Positions 22,713 to 34,569 of a DNA stretch of 64,000 nucleotides are shown piece after piece (the first letter of the stretch is position 1; every line of letters starts with the position of its first letter). The DNA comes from Paraphaeosphaeria minitans (taxonomy: Eukaryota; Ascomycota; Dothideomycetes; Pleosporales; Didymosphaeriaceae). The notes beneath the pieces are model-generated. The model made no database searches. It was not told the origin of the DNA and saw only the letters and a list, made by a program, of their open reading frames with translations. The position numbers were made by a program, and so were the translations under genes. The stretch is taken from positions 1,550,001 to 1,614,000 of the forward strand of contig WJXW01000004.1 of the NCBI GenBank assembly GCA_015832175.1. The letters run 5' to 3'.

Positions 22713-22918
22713 TTTTCCTCCCTCTCTTCTAGGCTTAGTCCCTTAAGCCTACTACCTTACTACCCTTTTAACACCTTATTAGTAGTTACTTCCTAGACCT
22801 ATAATTTCCTTAATCCTTAGTTAGCCACCCTTACCTAATCCTCCTACCTACTAACCTATCGCCTACCTGCTGCTTATGTCCCTATAATTAAAGTTATTTA
22901 TTAACTTCTTTATATATT
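22713..22918 (-). repeat. 206-bp T 3' untranslated unit, copy 1, with polypurine tract
   Basis: Tandem partner of 23150-23355. Together with an LTR it makes a 437-bp unit present twice (22482-22918 and 22919-23355). The polypurine tract is on the minus strand at about 22713-22732. Confidence 0.9.
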
Positions 22919-23149
22919 ATTGTGTTGTAGGTGCGTTTGCCTTAAGTGAGGAATATAAAAGAATAAGTTAAGTTCTCCTATCTAAAATCTATTATACAAA
23001 TCTAACTACTCTAATTGTCTATTAGGTCTCTTTCTATCTTCTCTAAGTAGCGCTCTCTTTTTCCTATTCCTTAATTAGCTATCTTAAATAACAGCTAATT
23101 GGCCCTATATTTCTCTAATTCTCTATTATAGGCTAACCTTTACACTATA
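22919..23149 (-). repeat. T LTR-b, 3' LTR of T1 (231 bp)
   Basis: Same 231-bp sequence type, again followed by the polypurine tract region. Confidence 0.93.
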
Positions 23150-23355
23150 TTTTCCTCCCTCTCTTCTAGGCTTAGTCCCTTAAGCCTACTACCTTACTAC
23201 CCTTTTAACACCTTATTAGTAGTTACCTCTTAGACCTATAATTTCCTTAATCCTTAGCTAGCCACCTTTACTTAATTATCCTACCTGCTAACCTATTGCC
23301 TACCTACTACTTATATCCCTATAATTAAAGTTGTTTGTTAACTTCTTTACATATT
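23150..23355 (-). repeat. 206-bp T 3' untranslated unit, copy 2
   Basis: Ends ttctttacatatt and is directly joined to T1 interior sequence (aggtaacaatgcag). Confidence 0.9.
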
Positions 23356-23699
23356 AGGTAACAATGCAGCGTTAGTCTAATTCTAGGCCTATAATATTAC
23401 CTTAGTCTCTAGCTAACTAACTGTGCTTAATTATTCTAACTGCTAACCTATCGCCTATCTGCCGCTTATGTCCCTATAATTAAAGTCGTTTATAGACCTC
23501 TTAGTATATTAGATAGTAATATTGTAGTAATATCCTCTTGTAAACGCTTCTACTAAGCCGCTTAGGTGGCCTACGCTTAATCTTTAGAGTATATAACTTT
23601 AGGATTTCTTTTACTTTATTCTTCTTTTAACTTTTACTCCTACTTTTCTCCCTCTCTTTTAGTCCTTCTAATACCTATTTAATAACTCTACTACAGTTA

Positions 23700-25180
23700 T
23701 AGCTATAGTTAACTATACTTTAAGTAGAATAGCCGCTTCTAGTGCTAGTAGTAGGAAGGGTAGTAATAACCTAAATAAGCGTAGCCCTACTAGTAATATA
23801 AAAGTAGACCTTTTTATCTACCCTTCTAAGTCTACTAAGGAGTATATTATTAAGTAGTGTATATTATTCTAAAAACCTTTTACATTATATTACTAACCTT
23901 TCTAATTAGAGTAAGGGCTAATTAGCGTGTAAACTATAATCTTCTACGTGAACTAGCTTACTTTATCTATAGCCTAGGTATATAGGGTGTTACCCTAGGT
24001 CCTATTCTTCGCACTACTAGCGTCTATAAGAATAATAGCTACTTAGACCTTACTGTTTAGCACTTTAATATTAGTAATAATAAAGTGAAGACTATTACTA
24101 AGTTCTTTAGCTTAGGCACTAAGAAGGCTCTATTAAAGTATAGATACTATAATACTAATATTAATATAAGTATCTAGTATACTACTACTTCTTCTTATTT
24201 TCCTCTTTTTTCTCTAATTAACTATTACTGCACCTACTACTAAAATAAGAGTAGAAGGAGTAAGCTCTATTTTAGTAGTAAATATAGCATTTCCTATCTA
24301 AAAGGCAAGCTACTAAACTAAAGAGAGTATAATAAGTACTAGATAAATAGTAACTATGCCTCTTACTCCTTTTATTATAAGTCCTAGTTTTAATTCCCTA
24401 TTACTTAAGCTAATATCTCTTTCTTTTTAGGTAAGCTAGCTAACCCTAGCACTAGTTCTTTTATAAATAATATTATTTTAGCTGCTAGCATTCTTTCTAT
24501 TAGTATAACTTACTTTTAGGCTCCTTTTAGTTACGCTTCTAAGGCTGTTTTTACCCTTAATACTCCTATTCCTAAGGAGCCTATAGAACCCTAATACACT
24601 ATTACTATAAACTATAGTTCTCTTTTCTTAGCAGCCCTTTAAAATTATTTCTAAAAGTCTTTTAGAAGTTCCTTTTAGTCTCCTCCTAGTAGTGCTTTAT
24701 TATTTTGGGGTTTTAGTCCTCCTATTTAAGGGGGTTCTTATTCTAGCTCTAATTATAGATCGCCTAGTCCTAGATTACCTATACGCCTAGATTCTCCTAC
24801 TAGGGAGAATACTCCTTTTTAGCCTTAGCTATCCTCTTAGTCTACTTATTTTTAGTTTTCTTATTCTAGTTCTCTTTTACCTTATTAGTAGTCTATTAAT
24901 TAGGCTACCTAAAATTATACTAGATCTTTTCTTTAGTCTAAAGTAACTGGGGCCTCTAATTCTACAGAGCCCTAAACCCTAAATACTTATTAGTCCTACT
25001 ACTATTATAGAGATAATATTACTATTAATAATAAAAAGAATAATAATTAGTGCCCTAATATATCTTCCTCTCTCTTTTTTACTAACTACTTATAGTTAGC
25101 TTTCCTAATTCTATATTAGGAAAGAATTAGGCTAGTTTAACATAATATTAGACTTTAAAGTAGATATATCTTAGTCTATA
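23700..25180 (+). pseudogene. Antisense ORF of T1, about 450-500 codons, unknown protein
   Basis: Opposite to gag-pol, between the integrase end and the 3' LTR. From about 23880 one plus-strand frame runs to about 25180 with only TAG/TAA interruptions and no TGA seen. It gives protein-like segments such as NLLRELAYFIYSLG, TKFFSLGTKKALLKYRY and PRLPIRLDSPTRENTPF (24768-24819); the middle is rich in Ser/Pro/Gln. Just upstream, another frame carries SNIKVDLFIYPSKSTKEYI (about 23790-23860), so there is a frameshift or an intron between them. The same ORF is at the same place in T2. The minus strand here holds no recognisable domain. I do not recognise the family. Confidence 0.62.
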
Positions 25181-25199
25181 TTAAAATTTAATACTTCTA

Positions 25200-28100
25200 C
25201 TCTTTTTAAAATAACTACTTTTAGTAAATTACCTCTTATCTATATAAGTAGTATAATAGCCTATTAGAGTTCCTTCTTCCGCTCTACCCCTCTAGTTCTT
25301 ATAAAGCTATTCTTAACTTCTAAGCTAGAATCGCTATACTCCTCTTTTTCTTTAACCTCTTAATAGCGTAGTAGTTTTAGGAGCTTTAGTGGTAGGGTCT
25401 AAAAGTTAATTAGTAGGTTTTTAGACACAATCCTTATTCTTCCCTTTAGTACCTATACTTTATTATCTAGAGTGTGCTAGTAGAAGCGCTTAAGGTAGTT
25501 ATTATATATAGTATACTAGAATGCAGCTCTATTAAGCTCTTCTAGTTAGTAATATAACTAGCTAGGGTAGTTAATAAAGATTTAGTAAGGGCCTAGCTAG
25601 TAATCTTTTATTTTTATAGCTAGTAACTTATCTATAGCCCTAATTAAATCCTAAACTAGTACTAGGTCTCCTTTGTAAAAGTCTTATTAATAGGCTTTAC
25701 TAAAATCCTATTACTCTACTCCTTTAAGGCGTATTCTTTTTAACCTAAATAGCGCCTCTAAAAGTTTATCGCCTCTCTATTCTAACTACTTAGCCCTTAG
25801 GGCAAGTAGATCTAATTAGTTCTTTACCTCTAACTATAGTAGGGTCTACCAGCTTTTAATTACTAGCTTAATAGGTAGTATAGGTTAAATACTAGTTATT
25901 ATCTCTATAGGTGCTAACCCTATACTTTATTAAATTAAAACCCTCTTAGCCTATACTACTATAGGTAAATTACGCTCTTAATTATTTCCTAGCTTTATAA
26001 GCGCTATAATAAGTAATTAGTAACCTTATTTAACTAGCCCTTAAGCCTTAGAGTTATAGGAGGAAGCTTAGATATAGTATATCCTATAGTGTTTAGCTAG
26101 TGCTTTAACTACTAATTTATTTTTAGGCCCCCTATCTACGCTTAGTTAAGGAAACACCCCCTAGCTATAAATAATATCCTTATAGAGGAACTTTATAACA
26201 CTTTCTAAATATACTCTAATAAGCGCTTTAGCTTTAGGCTATTCTAAGGCGTATTCTCTAGCAACAATAAGAAAGGATTTCTAATACTTACTTATAGGCA
26301 TATAGGTGATATTAATAGTCTATTGTTTAAATAAGGTCCTAGGGTTACTAATCTTAAGGCTTATCTCTATCTAATTACCTTATTTAGTAGCATAGATAGT
26401 ACATTTCTTTAGCTTAGTTTTAATTATCTTAAACTAGCCCTCCTACTAGAACTAAGACTAGATTACAGCATTTATAGCCTAGATTCCTTTATAATAGAAG
26501 TGCTAGTAGACCTCCTAAATAAGTGCCTTTTAAACATCTAGGTTATTAATTACCCTTTAGATAGTAAGATTTAGAGTTAACTTCTTAAACAGTAGGTTCG
26601 CTTTTACAAAAAAGGTTTAGGCCTTCTTTATCTATAAAAGGCAGCTTTTCTAGGGTATTAGCCTATTAGGTCTTTTTCTAGATAGTAAGAACCTTACTAT
26701 CTCTTCTAATTCTTCTAAAAAGTCTTTACTAAGGATCTAGGCCTCTTATAAAGTAAACACTAAGCTATTATTATGCTTCTCTACTATATAGTCTATAAAG
26801 GGATCTAGGTTTTCTTCTAATTCTTCTAGCGCTATCCATTCTTTTAGTTAGGGGTACCTTAATAATCTATTAGTAATAACATTTTATTTTTCTAGCCTAT
26901 AGACAATTTTAAAGTCTTATAGCAGTATTGTACCTAGCTATTAGTTTATTACTAATCTAGGGAGGTTAGTAAAAAACTAGTTAAGCTGTGAAACTAGAGT
27001 AGCCGCATCTGTTTTAATAATAAATTAGGTCCTATATAGGTACAGCGTAAACTTCTTTAGTGCCTATACCACTAATTTGTATTTAAGCTTAGTTAAGTGC
27101 TACTTTAATTCTACTTTAGACTATAGTGTACTTTTAAACTACACTAGGTGGCGCTTTCTATTCTCTCCTATTTACTTAATACAGGCTCCTCCTCTTTATA
27201 AATTTATATTTATACAGTCAAAGATCTGCCTTCCTAATTTATAATTAAAAGTTATTAGAACTAGTACAGTAGTAATACTCTCCTTTAGAATATTTATTAA
27301 TTAGCGCTTAAAATCTCCCTACTTCTATTCTTAGTTCTTTCTTAGTAAGCATATACAAAGGTTTTACTTTAATAGAAAAGTAGAAAATCTATTAGTAATA
27401 GTAAGTGCAAATCCTAATAAACTATTAGACTTTTTCTTAATTTGTGTATTCTTTCTAGTACAGAATCTTAGCCACTTTCTTATCTTAGGGCGATTAGCTA
27501 TTAGGTAATACCTTATATTCTATAATTTCTATTTAGTTCACTCCCTAGAAGGGTTTTATTCCTAATATAGTAGTATAGGCCCTCTTTAGGTTACTAAGTA
27601 CTCTATCTAGCTATATAATATATTTAAGCACAAATTAGCGTACCCTAAGAAGGGCTTCTTTATCTCTATAAGTTAACTTTAGTCCTACTAATATAATATT
27701 ATTAATAAAGAGTAAAGTATTAAGGAAATGCCTCTAAAGAATTATTAACATAGCTCTCTAGAAAACTCCTAGTAAATTTATTGCACCTTATAGTAGTGTG
27801 TAGTGCCTTACTAGGCCTATAGGTATCTAGAAAGCTGTTATATCTCTTAAGGCTGTATAGAGCGGTATCTAGTTAAACTCTAAAAATAGATTAAATAGAG
27901 AGTAGATTACTCTACCTTTAATTCTCTCTAAAAACTTATTAGCTAAGGGTAGGAGATTAGCATCTCTTTCTAAAACCTTATTATAGAACTAGGCGTTATT
28001 TATTAATTAGTACCCTTTGTCTTTCTTTAGTACTAGGAACTAGGGGTTTTAATATTAGCTATTGCATATTTTAAGGACTTTTTAGTTAATTTAATCTAAA

Positions 28101-29900
28101 ATTATCTAGTATACTACAGGCACTAGCTTTTTTAGGTAGTGTAGTGTAAAGGTTGGCCTACGATAGAGAATTAGAGAAACATAGGGCCGATTAGCTGTTG
28201 TTTAAGATAGCTAATTAGGGAACAGGAAAAAGAGCGCGCGACCTAGACAAGACAGGAGGAGACCCAATAGACAATTAGAGTAGTTGGATTTGTATAATAG
28301 ATTTTGGATAGAAGAACTTAACTTATTCTTTTATATTCCTCACTTAAGGCAAACGCACCTACAACACAATAGTAGTTAAAGCCTCTTACCTACTAGGCTT
28401 TATATAGGATAGTCTAAATCTAGTACAGAGGCATAATATCCTTACTAATAGTTATTATCTTACTAAATTCCTAGGCTAGAGCTGCCTCCTAATAGAATAT
28501 TAGCTTATAGATAAGTAAAATTTCTATAGGTTTTAGCTAGTCTCTAACATTTATCTCCTTTAGTTGTTTAGGTGTTAATTAGTGCCCCCTTCTAAAATCT
28601 GTATATCTAGGTTTAAACATTTCTAAATATACATCTAGTTAAGGTCCCTAAAAAGCTATTATAGCTTATTATTATTTAATAGCTCTTTCTCTCTAATCTA
28701 ATCTCTCTACCTCTAATAGGCGGTCTCCTCTTAGGTTATCTATAGGCTAAACTTTATCTACCACCTTCTTATGTATAGTGTAGGCAATCCCTAATTACCT
28801 AGCTACTATTACCTAACGTTCTTACGCTTATTATCTAATTAATTCTACTTAACTAATTTCCTACTTATCTGCTTTATCTTCTACCTTTTTATTACTAAAG
28901 TATACACTAATAGAGTAACCTTATAGTAAGTGTACTTCCCCTATAAGTACACCCTTTATACGTTTCCTAAATTCTTATTACTTGTCTTATAGTTAGAAAG
29001 TAGTAGAGTGTTTAACCTAAGAAAAGAGACTATTCTTTTCCTATCTATAGAGGTAACCCTACACAGGCATTAGCCTATTAGGGTGAACTCTATAGCTAAC
29101 TAAGTAGCTATTGCAAAAAAGGTGCCTAGAATAATAGGCCTCTTAACGTTTCTTATAATCTTAAAATAAGTAGGAATTATAATTAGCCTAACTTTAAGTA
29201 GTATACTATAGGCAGTTTCTATATACTTATCTAAATCTCTACTAGCTCCTACTATGCCTAATTATTCTTTAGTAGGTAAGTGGCTCTAATCTTAGTCCTA
29301 GATTATAATATTAAGTGCCCTCGCGGTAGTATACCTTATAATATTTAGTTCTAATCCTAAGTTAAGCAGAACCTTATAATAGCTTCTAAGAATAGTAATG
29401 AAATAGGTAGGGAGTTTTGCTAGAATACTCTAAACTCCTATTTATTCTTCTAGCTTAGTGCGACTTTAGAGGTTAACCTTATTAGCTTCCTCCTAATATC
29501 TATTCTACACCTCTCTAATACTATATTAGGTACTTTGTGCAGCGTTTCTTTGTGCGATCTAGTGCAGCCTAGGGCGTAACTTCTCTATTATTACTTCTAA
29601 TAGGATAGTAGGTTCTTAAGGGTGGTCCTAACTTTGTTTTTCTATTAAAACTTATCTTTATTATATCCCTATAAAGACATTCCTTAATTTGCTCCTGACT
29701 AATTAGTTATTAGGCTCCTTTTTTTTTTTAAAGAGTAGTTACTAGGCCTTTAAATACAGTTTATCCTAAGAAAATATTAATTTAACTATAATACCTCTTA
29801 CCTCTTAAGTTAGTGCTACTATTAGGATAGAATTAGTATTTAGGGTGTTAATAAGTGCGACTAGCTCTTTATCTAATAAAAGAGCAGAGGCTATTTAAGA
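25200..29900 (-). pseudogene. pol: T1 pol: protease, RT, RNase H, integrase (broken)
   Basis: Minus strand. RT: NPQFLVLKKDKGYQLIN, then IPLYTALRDITAFQIPIG, then FINNI at 27695-27709 (catalytic FIDDI with both Asp changed to Asn by RIP). Integrase: a long domain at about 25250-26700 with TINITYMPIS (first Asp mutated), the second Asp intact in VDRGP (26134-26136), and a basic C-terminal end RTRGVERKKEL. Order RT before integrase makes it Ty3/gypsy. A solo LTR interrupts it at 28140-28370. The gag boundary is approximate. Confidence 0.82.
28140..28370 (+). repeat. Solo LTR of the T family, opposite orientation, in T1 pol
   Basis: 231 bp, tgtagtgtaaagg to acaacacaat, flanked by ggtag (28135-28139) and agtag (28371-28375), a 5-bp target duplication with one transition. 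T2 has the empty site (tttttaggcagttaaagcc near 44221), so the insertion came after T1 and T2 diverged. It is less RIP-mutated than LTR-a or LTR-b (it keeps gcgcgcgacc). Confidence 0.95.
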
Positions 29901-31950
29901 ACCTTTCTTTCTACTAGTAGCCTTAGCTTCTAGTGTAGCTTAGATAATACTCTCTTCTATTATTTAAGCAGGTTTAGAAGTTCTTTAGTTTACTTTTGTA
30001 ACTGCTACTTATAGCACTAATTTATTATTATTAATTACTAGCAGAGGAGATCCTAGGCGGAATTCTCTAATCTATAGCTAGGGATTAATCCTAATCCTTC
30101 TTTCTTAAAGGTCTTTTATTTAAGCCACTAACACTAGTTTACTTACTTTAGCCCCTATAACCTTTTTAATACTTAGTTAGTTCTATTATTCTTATAAGCT
30201 TTTTTCTACTACTCTAGTCCTAGTAGTATTTACTTTCTTAGTTATATTAACTTCTTTAGATAGGTAAGAGACCTCTAATAGGGTAGTATAGAAGGCTTTA
30301 GCCCTTTTTATTACTTCTATCTCTAGCTCCTAGTTTCTCTGCTTACTACTTATTAACCTAAAATGTAATTAGCCTAATTTATATTTAAGATAGGTAGAGG
30401 CTTTCTTACTTTCTAGGCCTAGTACTTAGCTGAAATTCTTCTCTAAATTCTTATTAGTAACGTTAAAATACTATTTAATCTCCCTAAGTAGGTACTAGAG
30501 CTATGCATCTCCCTAAGAGCGGGGTATAGGCCCCCTAAATTTCTCTATTTAAAGGTGTTTTAGGCTATAGTAGAAGTTAAAAAACTAGCTTTTAGTATTA
30601 AAGATTTTATAGTACTAACCTCTTTTAATAAGGCCTTAGCGCTAGGGGTAGTTCTTTATAATGTGCCTAGTCTCTCTATACGTCTTATAAGCCTAGGCTT
30701 AATATTCCTAATTGCGAATTACCTGAGTACCTATACTAGGGTTTATAATAGGGTTATAGGAGCTCTTAAATATCCTATTATTATATTCTATATAAAGGGT
30801 TAGCCCTATAAGCTTATTAAAAGCGTATTGGTTATTAGCTAGTTTATTAAGAATAAGACTAGTAGTAGTAGGTATAGAAGCCTTCTATTGCTTATATTCT
30901 TCTATAGTAAGGGTAAGTCCTCCTATCTTTGTAATAACCTCTTAGACTTATATATCTGCTTTTTTCTTATAATCTTTATTTCCTCTTATTCTTGTTTCCT
31001 TTTATACCTTAAAGAACTTCCTAGGTGGTAGAATAAGTAGGATTACTAATAAAGCAGCTTTAGAATAAGCTAGATTTATAGTAACCTATCTCTTCTCCTA
31101 CTGCACAGCCCTAATTACCTTATCCTAGTCTCTACACTAGTAAAAGAAATTGTATATTTCTTGCACCTAATAGGTGTTTATATTACCTCCTCTTAGGCGA
31201 CTCTCTATTAGCATTCTATATATAACTATAGTCTTATTATCTTAACTAAGACCTCTAAAGAAAAGAGTCCTTACTTCTATTTACATAATTTGTAATTAAG
31301 TAAAGGCAGCTTAAGTATAGCTATTAAACTTATAGAAGTAGTTATTTAGTGTAATAGGCTACTAGCTTACTTTATTAAGCTAGCTCTTAAAGTAGGCTCT
31401 AGTTAATTTTTAGTATTCTAAGTCTATTAATAAGTACTTAGAGTAAAGTATCTTCTAGAAGTCTTTTTAGTTAACTAAAGCACTTCTATAGGCTAGTAGC
31501 TTTATAATATCCCTTTAGTAAGTGCCTAAGTAGAAGTAAAGTAGCTTTTATTTCTTAAGCTCTTTACTCTACCCTACTTCTTTAACTTAAAAGTTATAGT
31601 TCTCTAAGAAGGCAGTAATATTAATACTACTAAAGCTTAGTACGTTGCTGTTATTTAGGCTTAGAGTAAACTAAGCTACATTTCTTTTTTAAGGGAAGCC
31701 TTCTATTCCTAGTCCTTTATCTTTAAACTGTTTTCTTTTATCTATGTCTTCTAAAAGGTAATTAGTAATACCCTAGCTTATCTAGCTAGTGCTGCTCTTA
31801 GCAGAGGTAGTTAGATAAATAAGGTTATTGCAAAACCTATACAAATCTATTTTATTTTATTTTCTTTTTTTTTTCTATTATCTGCTTATTCTTATATTAG
31901 TTTTCTGTTAGTAATTTAGCTTTAGGTATGCAGATAACAATCTTACTTAA
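29900..31950 (-). pseudogene. gag: T1 gag (broken)
   Basis: Continues upstream of pol on the minus strand. Readable segments include NLGGLYPALREMHSSSTYLGRLNSI (about 30460-30540) and KLANNQYAFNKLIG. No zinc knuckle could be identified with confidence. Start codon and exact end are not resolved. It is preceded by a pyrimidine-rich leader and a minisatellite. Confidence 0.6.
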
Positions 31951-32039
31951 TAAAATCCTACTACTAATACCTCGCTTCCCCTTTTATCCCTAACTTAATT
32001 ATTACTTAGACTAGAATTATTTAGGGTCTATTGCATTCA

Positions 32040-32410
32040 CTCTTTCTAGGAGTCTAGTAGCCACTTAAAGGTCCCTCTAGTCTATTACTCTTTCTACCTA
32101 ATAGCTGCTTAAAAGTCTATTAGTCTATTGTTATTTTATTCCTAAGTAACTAATAACTACTTAAAAGTCTATATAGTCTATACTAGCACTAGATAGCTGC
32201 TTAAAAGTCTATTAGTCTATTGTTATTTTGTTTCTAGGTAATTAGTAACTACTTAAAAGTCTATTAATCTGTCTATCTAGGCGACTAATAACTACTTAAA
32301 AGTCTATATAGTCTATCTGTCTTTGTACCTAATAGCTACTTAAAAGTCTATTAGTCTTGTCACTCTATTCTTAGCTATTTAGTAGCCACTTAAAAGTCTA
32401 CTAAACAGCT
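32040..32410. repeat. Minisatellite in T1 leader, 8 units of about 48 bp
   Basis: Units share actacttaaaagtctatta or a close variant, with spacers of alternating type. It lies between LTR-mid and gag. The equivalent array in T2 has 11 units. Confidence 0.9.
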
Positions 32411-32488
32411 TCTATTAGTTCTCTAAATACTTATTACTATACTTCTCTATATCCTTTTAAAAGCAGCCCTATGTTCTTTACTAAAATT

Positions 32489-32719
32489 ATTATATTATAG
32501 GTGCGTTTGCCTTAAGTAAAGAATATAAAAGAATAAGTTAAGTTCTCCTATCTAAAATCTATTATACAAATCCAACTACTCTAATTGTCTATTAGGTCTC
32601 TTTCTGTCTTCTCTAAGTAGCGCTCTCTTTTTCCTATTCCCTAATTAGCTATCTTAAACAACAGCTAATTAGCCCTATGTTTCTCTAATTCTCTATCGTA
32701 GGCCAACCTTTACACTACA
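32489..32719 (-). repeat. T LTR-mid, shared by T1 and T2 (231 bp)
   Basis: Serves as 5' LTR of T1 and 3' LTR of T2. On its right it joins T2 interior directly (atattaggcaacaatgcag) without the 206-bp unit and polypurine tract that precede LTR-a and LTR-b. Confidence 0.92.
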
Positions 32720-33049
32720 ATATTAGGCAACAATGCAGCGTTAGTCTAATTCTAGGCCTATAATATTACCTTAGCCTTTAGCTAACTAACTATGCCTAAT
32801 TATCCTCACTACTAACCTATTGCCTATCTACTGCTTATATCCCTATAATTAAAGTTGTTTATAGACCTCTTAGTATATTAGATAGCAATATTATAGTAAT
32901 ATCCTCTTATAAACGCTTCTACTAAGCCGCTTAGGTAGCCTACGCTTAATCTTTAGGGTATATAACCCTAGAATTTCTTCTGCTCTATTTTTCTCCTAAC
33001 CTTTACTCCTACTCTCCTCCCTCTCTTTTAGTCCTTCTAATACCTATTT

Positions 33050-34550
33050 AATAACTCTGCTATAGTTATAGCTATAGTTAACTACACCTTAGGTAGAACA
33101 GCCGCTTCTAGTGCTAATAGTAGGAAGAGTAGTAATAACCTAAATAAGTGTAGCCCTATTAGTAATATAAAAGTAGACCTCTTTATCTACTTTTCTAAGT
33201 CTGCTAAGGAGTATATTATTAAGTAGTGTATATTATCCTAAAAACCTTTTATATTCTATTACTAACCTTCCTAGTTAGGGCGAGGGCTAATTAGTATATG
33301 AACTACGATCTTCTGCGTAAACTGGCTTACTTTATTTATAGCCTAGGTATATAGGGTGTTATTCTAGGTCCTATTCTTTGCACTACTAGCGTTTATAAGA
33401 ATAATAGCTACTTAGACCTTACTATTTAGCACTTTAATATTAGTAATAATAAAGTAGAGACTATTACTAAGTTCTTTAGCTTAAGCACTAAGAAGGCTCT
33501 ATTAAAGCGTAGATACTATAATGCTAACATTAATATAGGTATCTAGTATACTACTATTTTCTCTTATTTTCCTCCTTCTTCTCTAATTAACTATTACTAC
33601 ACCTACTGCTAGAATAAGAGTAGGAGAAGTAAGCTCTATTTTAGTAGTAAATGTAGTATTTCTTATTTAGAAAGTAAGCTGCTAAACTAAAGAGGGTATA
33701 ATAAGTGCTAAATAAATAGTAACTATACCTCTTACTTTTTTTATTATAAGTTCTAGTCTTAATTCCCTATTACCTAAGCTAATATCTCTTTCTTTTTAGG
33801 TAAGCTAGCTAACCCTAGCACTAGTCCTTTTGTAGATAATATTATTTTAGCTACTAATATCTTTCCTATTAGTATAACCTACTTTTAGGCTCTTTTTAGG
33901 TACGCTTCTAAGGCTATTTCTGCCTTTAATACTCCTATTTCTAGGGAGCCTATAGAACCCTAATACACTATTACTATAAACTATAGTCTTTTTTCTTTAG
34001 TAGCCTTTTAAGATTATTTCTAAAAGTCTTTTAAAGGTTCCTTTTAGTCTCCTCCTAGTAGTGCTTTATTATTTTAGGGTTTTAGTCCTCCTACTTAAAG
34101 GGGTTCTTATTCTAGCTCTAATTATAGATTACCTAGTCCTAGATTACCTATACGCCTAGATTCTTTTACTAGAAAGAATACTCCTCTTTAGCCTTAGCTA
34201 TTCTCTTAGTCTACTTATTTTTAGTATTCTTATTCTAGTTCTTTTTTACCTTATTAGTAGTCTATTAATTAGGCTACCTAAATTTATACTAGATCTTTTT
34301 TTTAGTCTAAGGTAACTAGGGCCTCTAGCTCTATAGAGCTTTAAACCCTAAATACTTATTAGTCCTACTACTACTATAGAGATAATATTGCTGTTAATAA
34401 TAAAGAGGATAATAATTAGTGTCTTAATATATCTTCCTCCCTTTTTTTTACTAACTACCTATAGTTAGCTTTCCTAATTTTATATTAGGAAAGGATTAGG
34501 CTAGTTTAATATAATATTAGACTCTAAAGTAGATATATTTTAGTCTATAT
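33050..34550 (+). pseudogene. Antisense ORF of T2, unknown protein
   Basis: T2 counterpart of the ORF at 23700-25180, offset by about 9369 bp and in the same frame. It gives independent readings of several codons: for example R-A-R-A-N-x-Y-M-N-Y-D-L-L-R-K-L-A-Y-F (about 33275-33335) against RVRANxRVNYNLLRELAYF in T1. Interruptions are again TAG/TAA. Having two copies lets most RIP substitutions be polarised. Confidence 0.62.
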
Positions 34551-34569
34551 TAAAATCTAATACTTCTAC

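Noticed and set aside
25200..25650. Plus-strand frame continuing the T antisense ORF
   Set aside because: The minus strand here clearly encodes the integrase C-terminal part. The plus reading looks protein-like only because CTA/TAG-rich RIP sequence translates plausibly on both strands.
32040..32410. CRISPR-like array
   Set aside because: Repeats are imperfect with related spacers and lie in a eukaryotic retroelement leader; it is a minisatellite.
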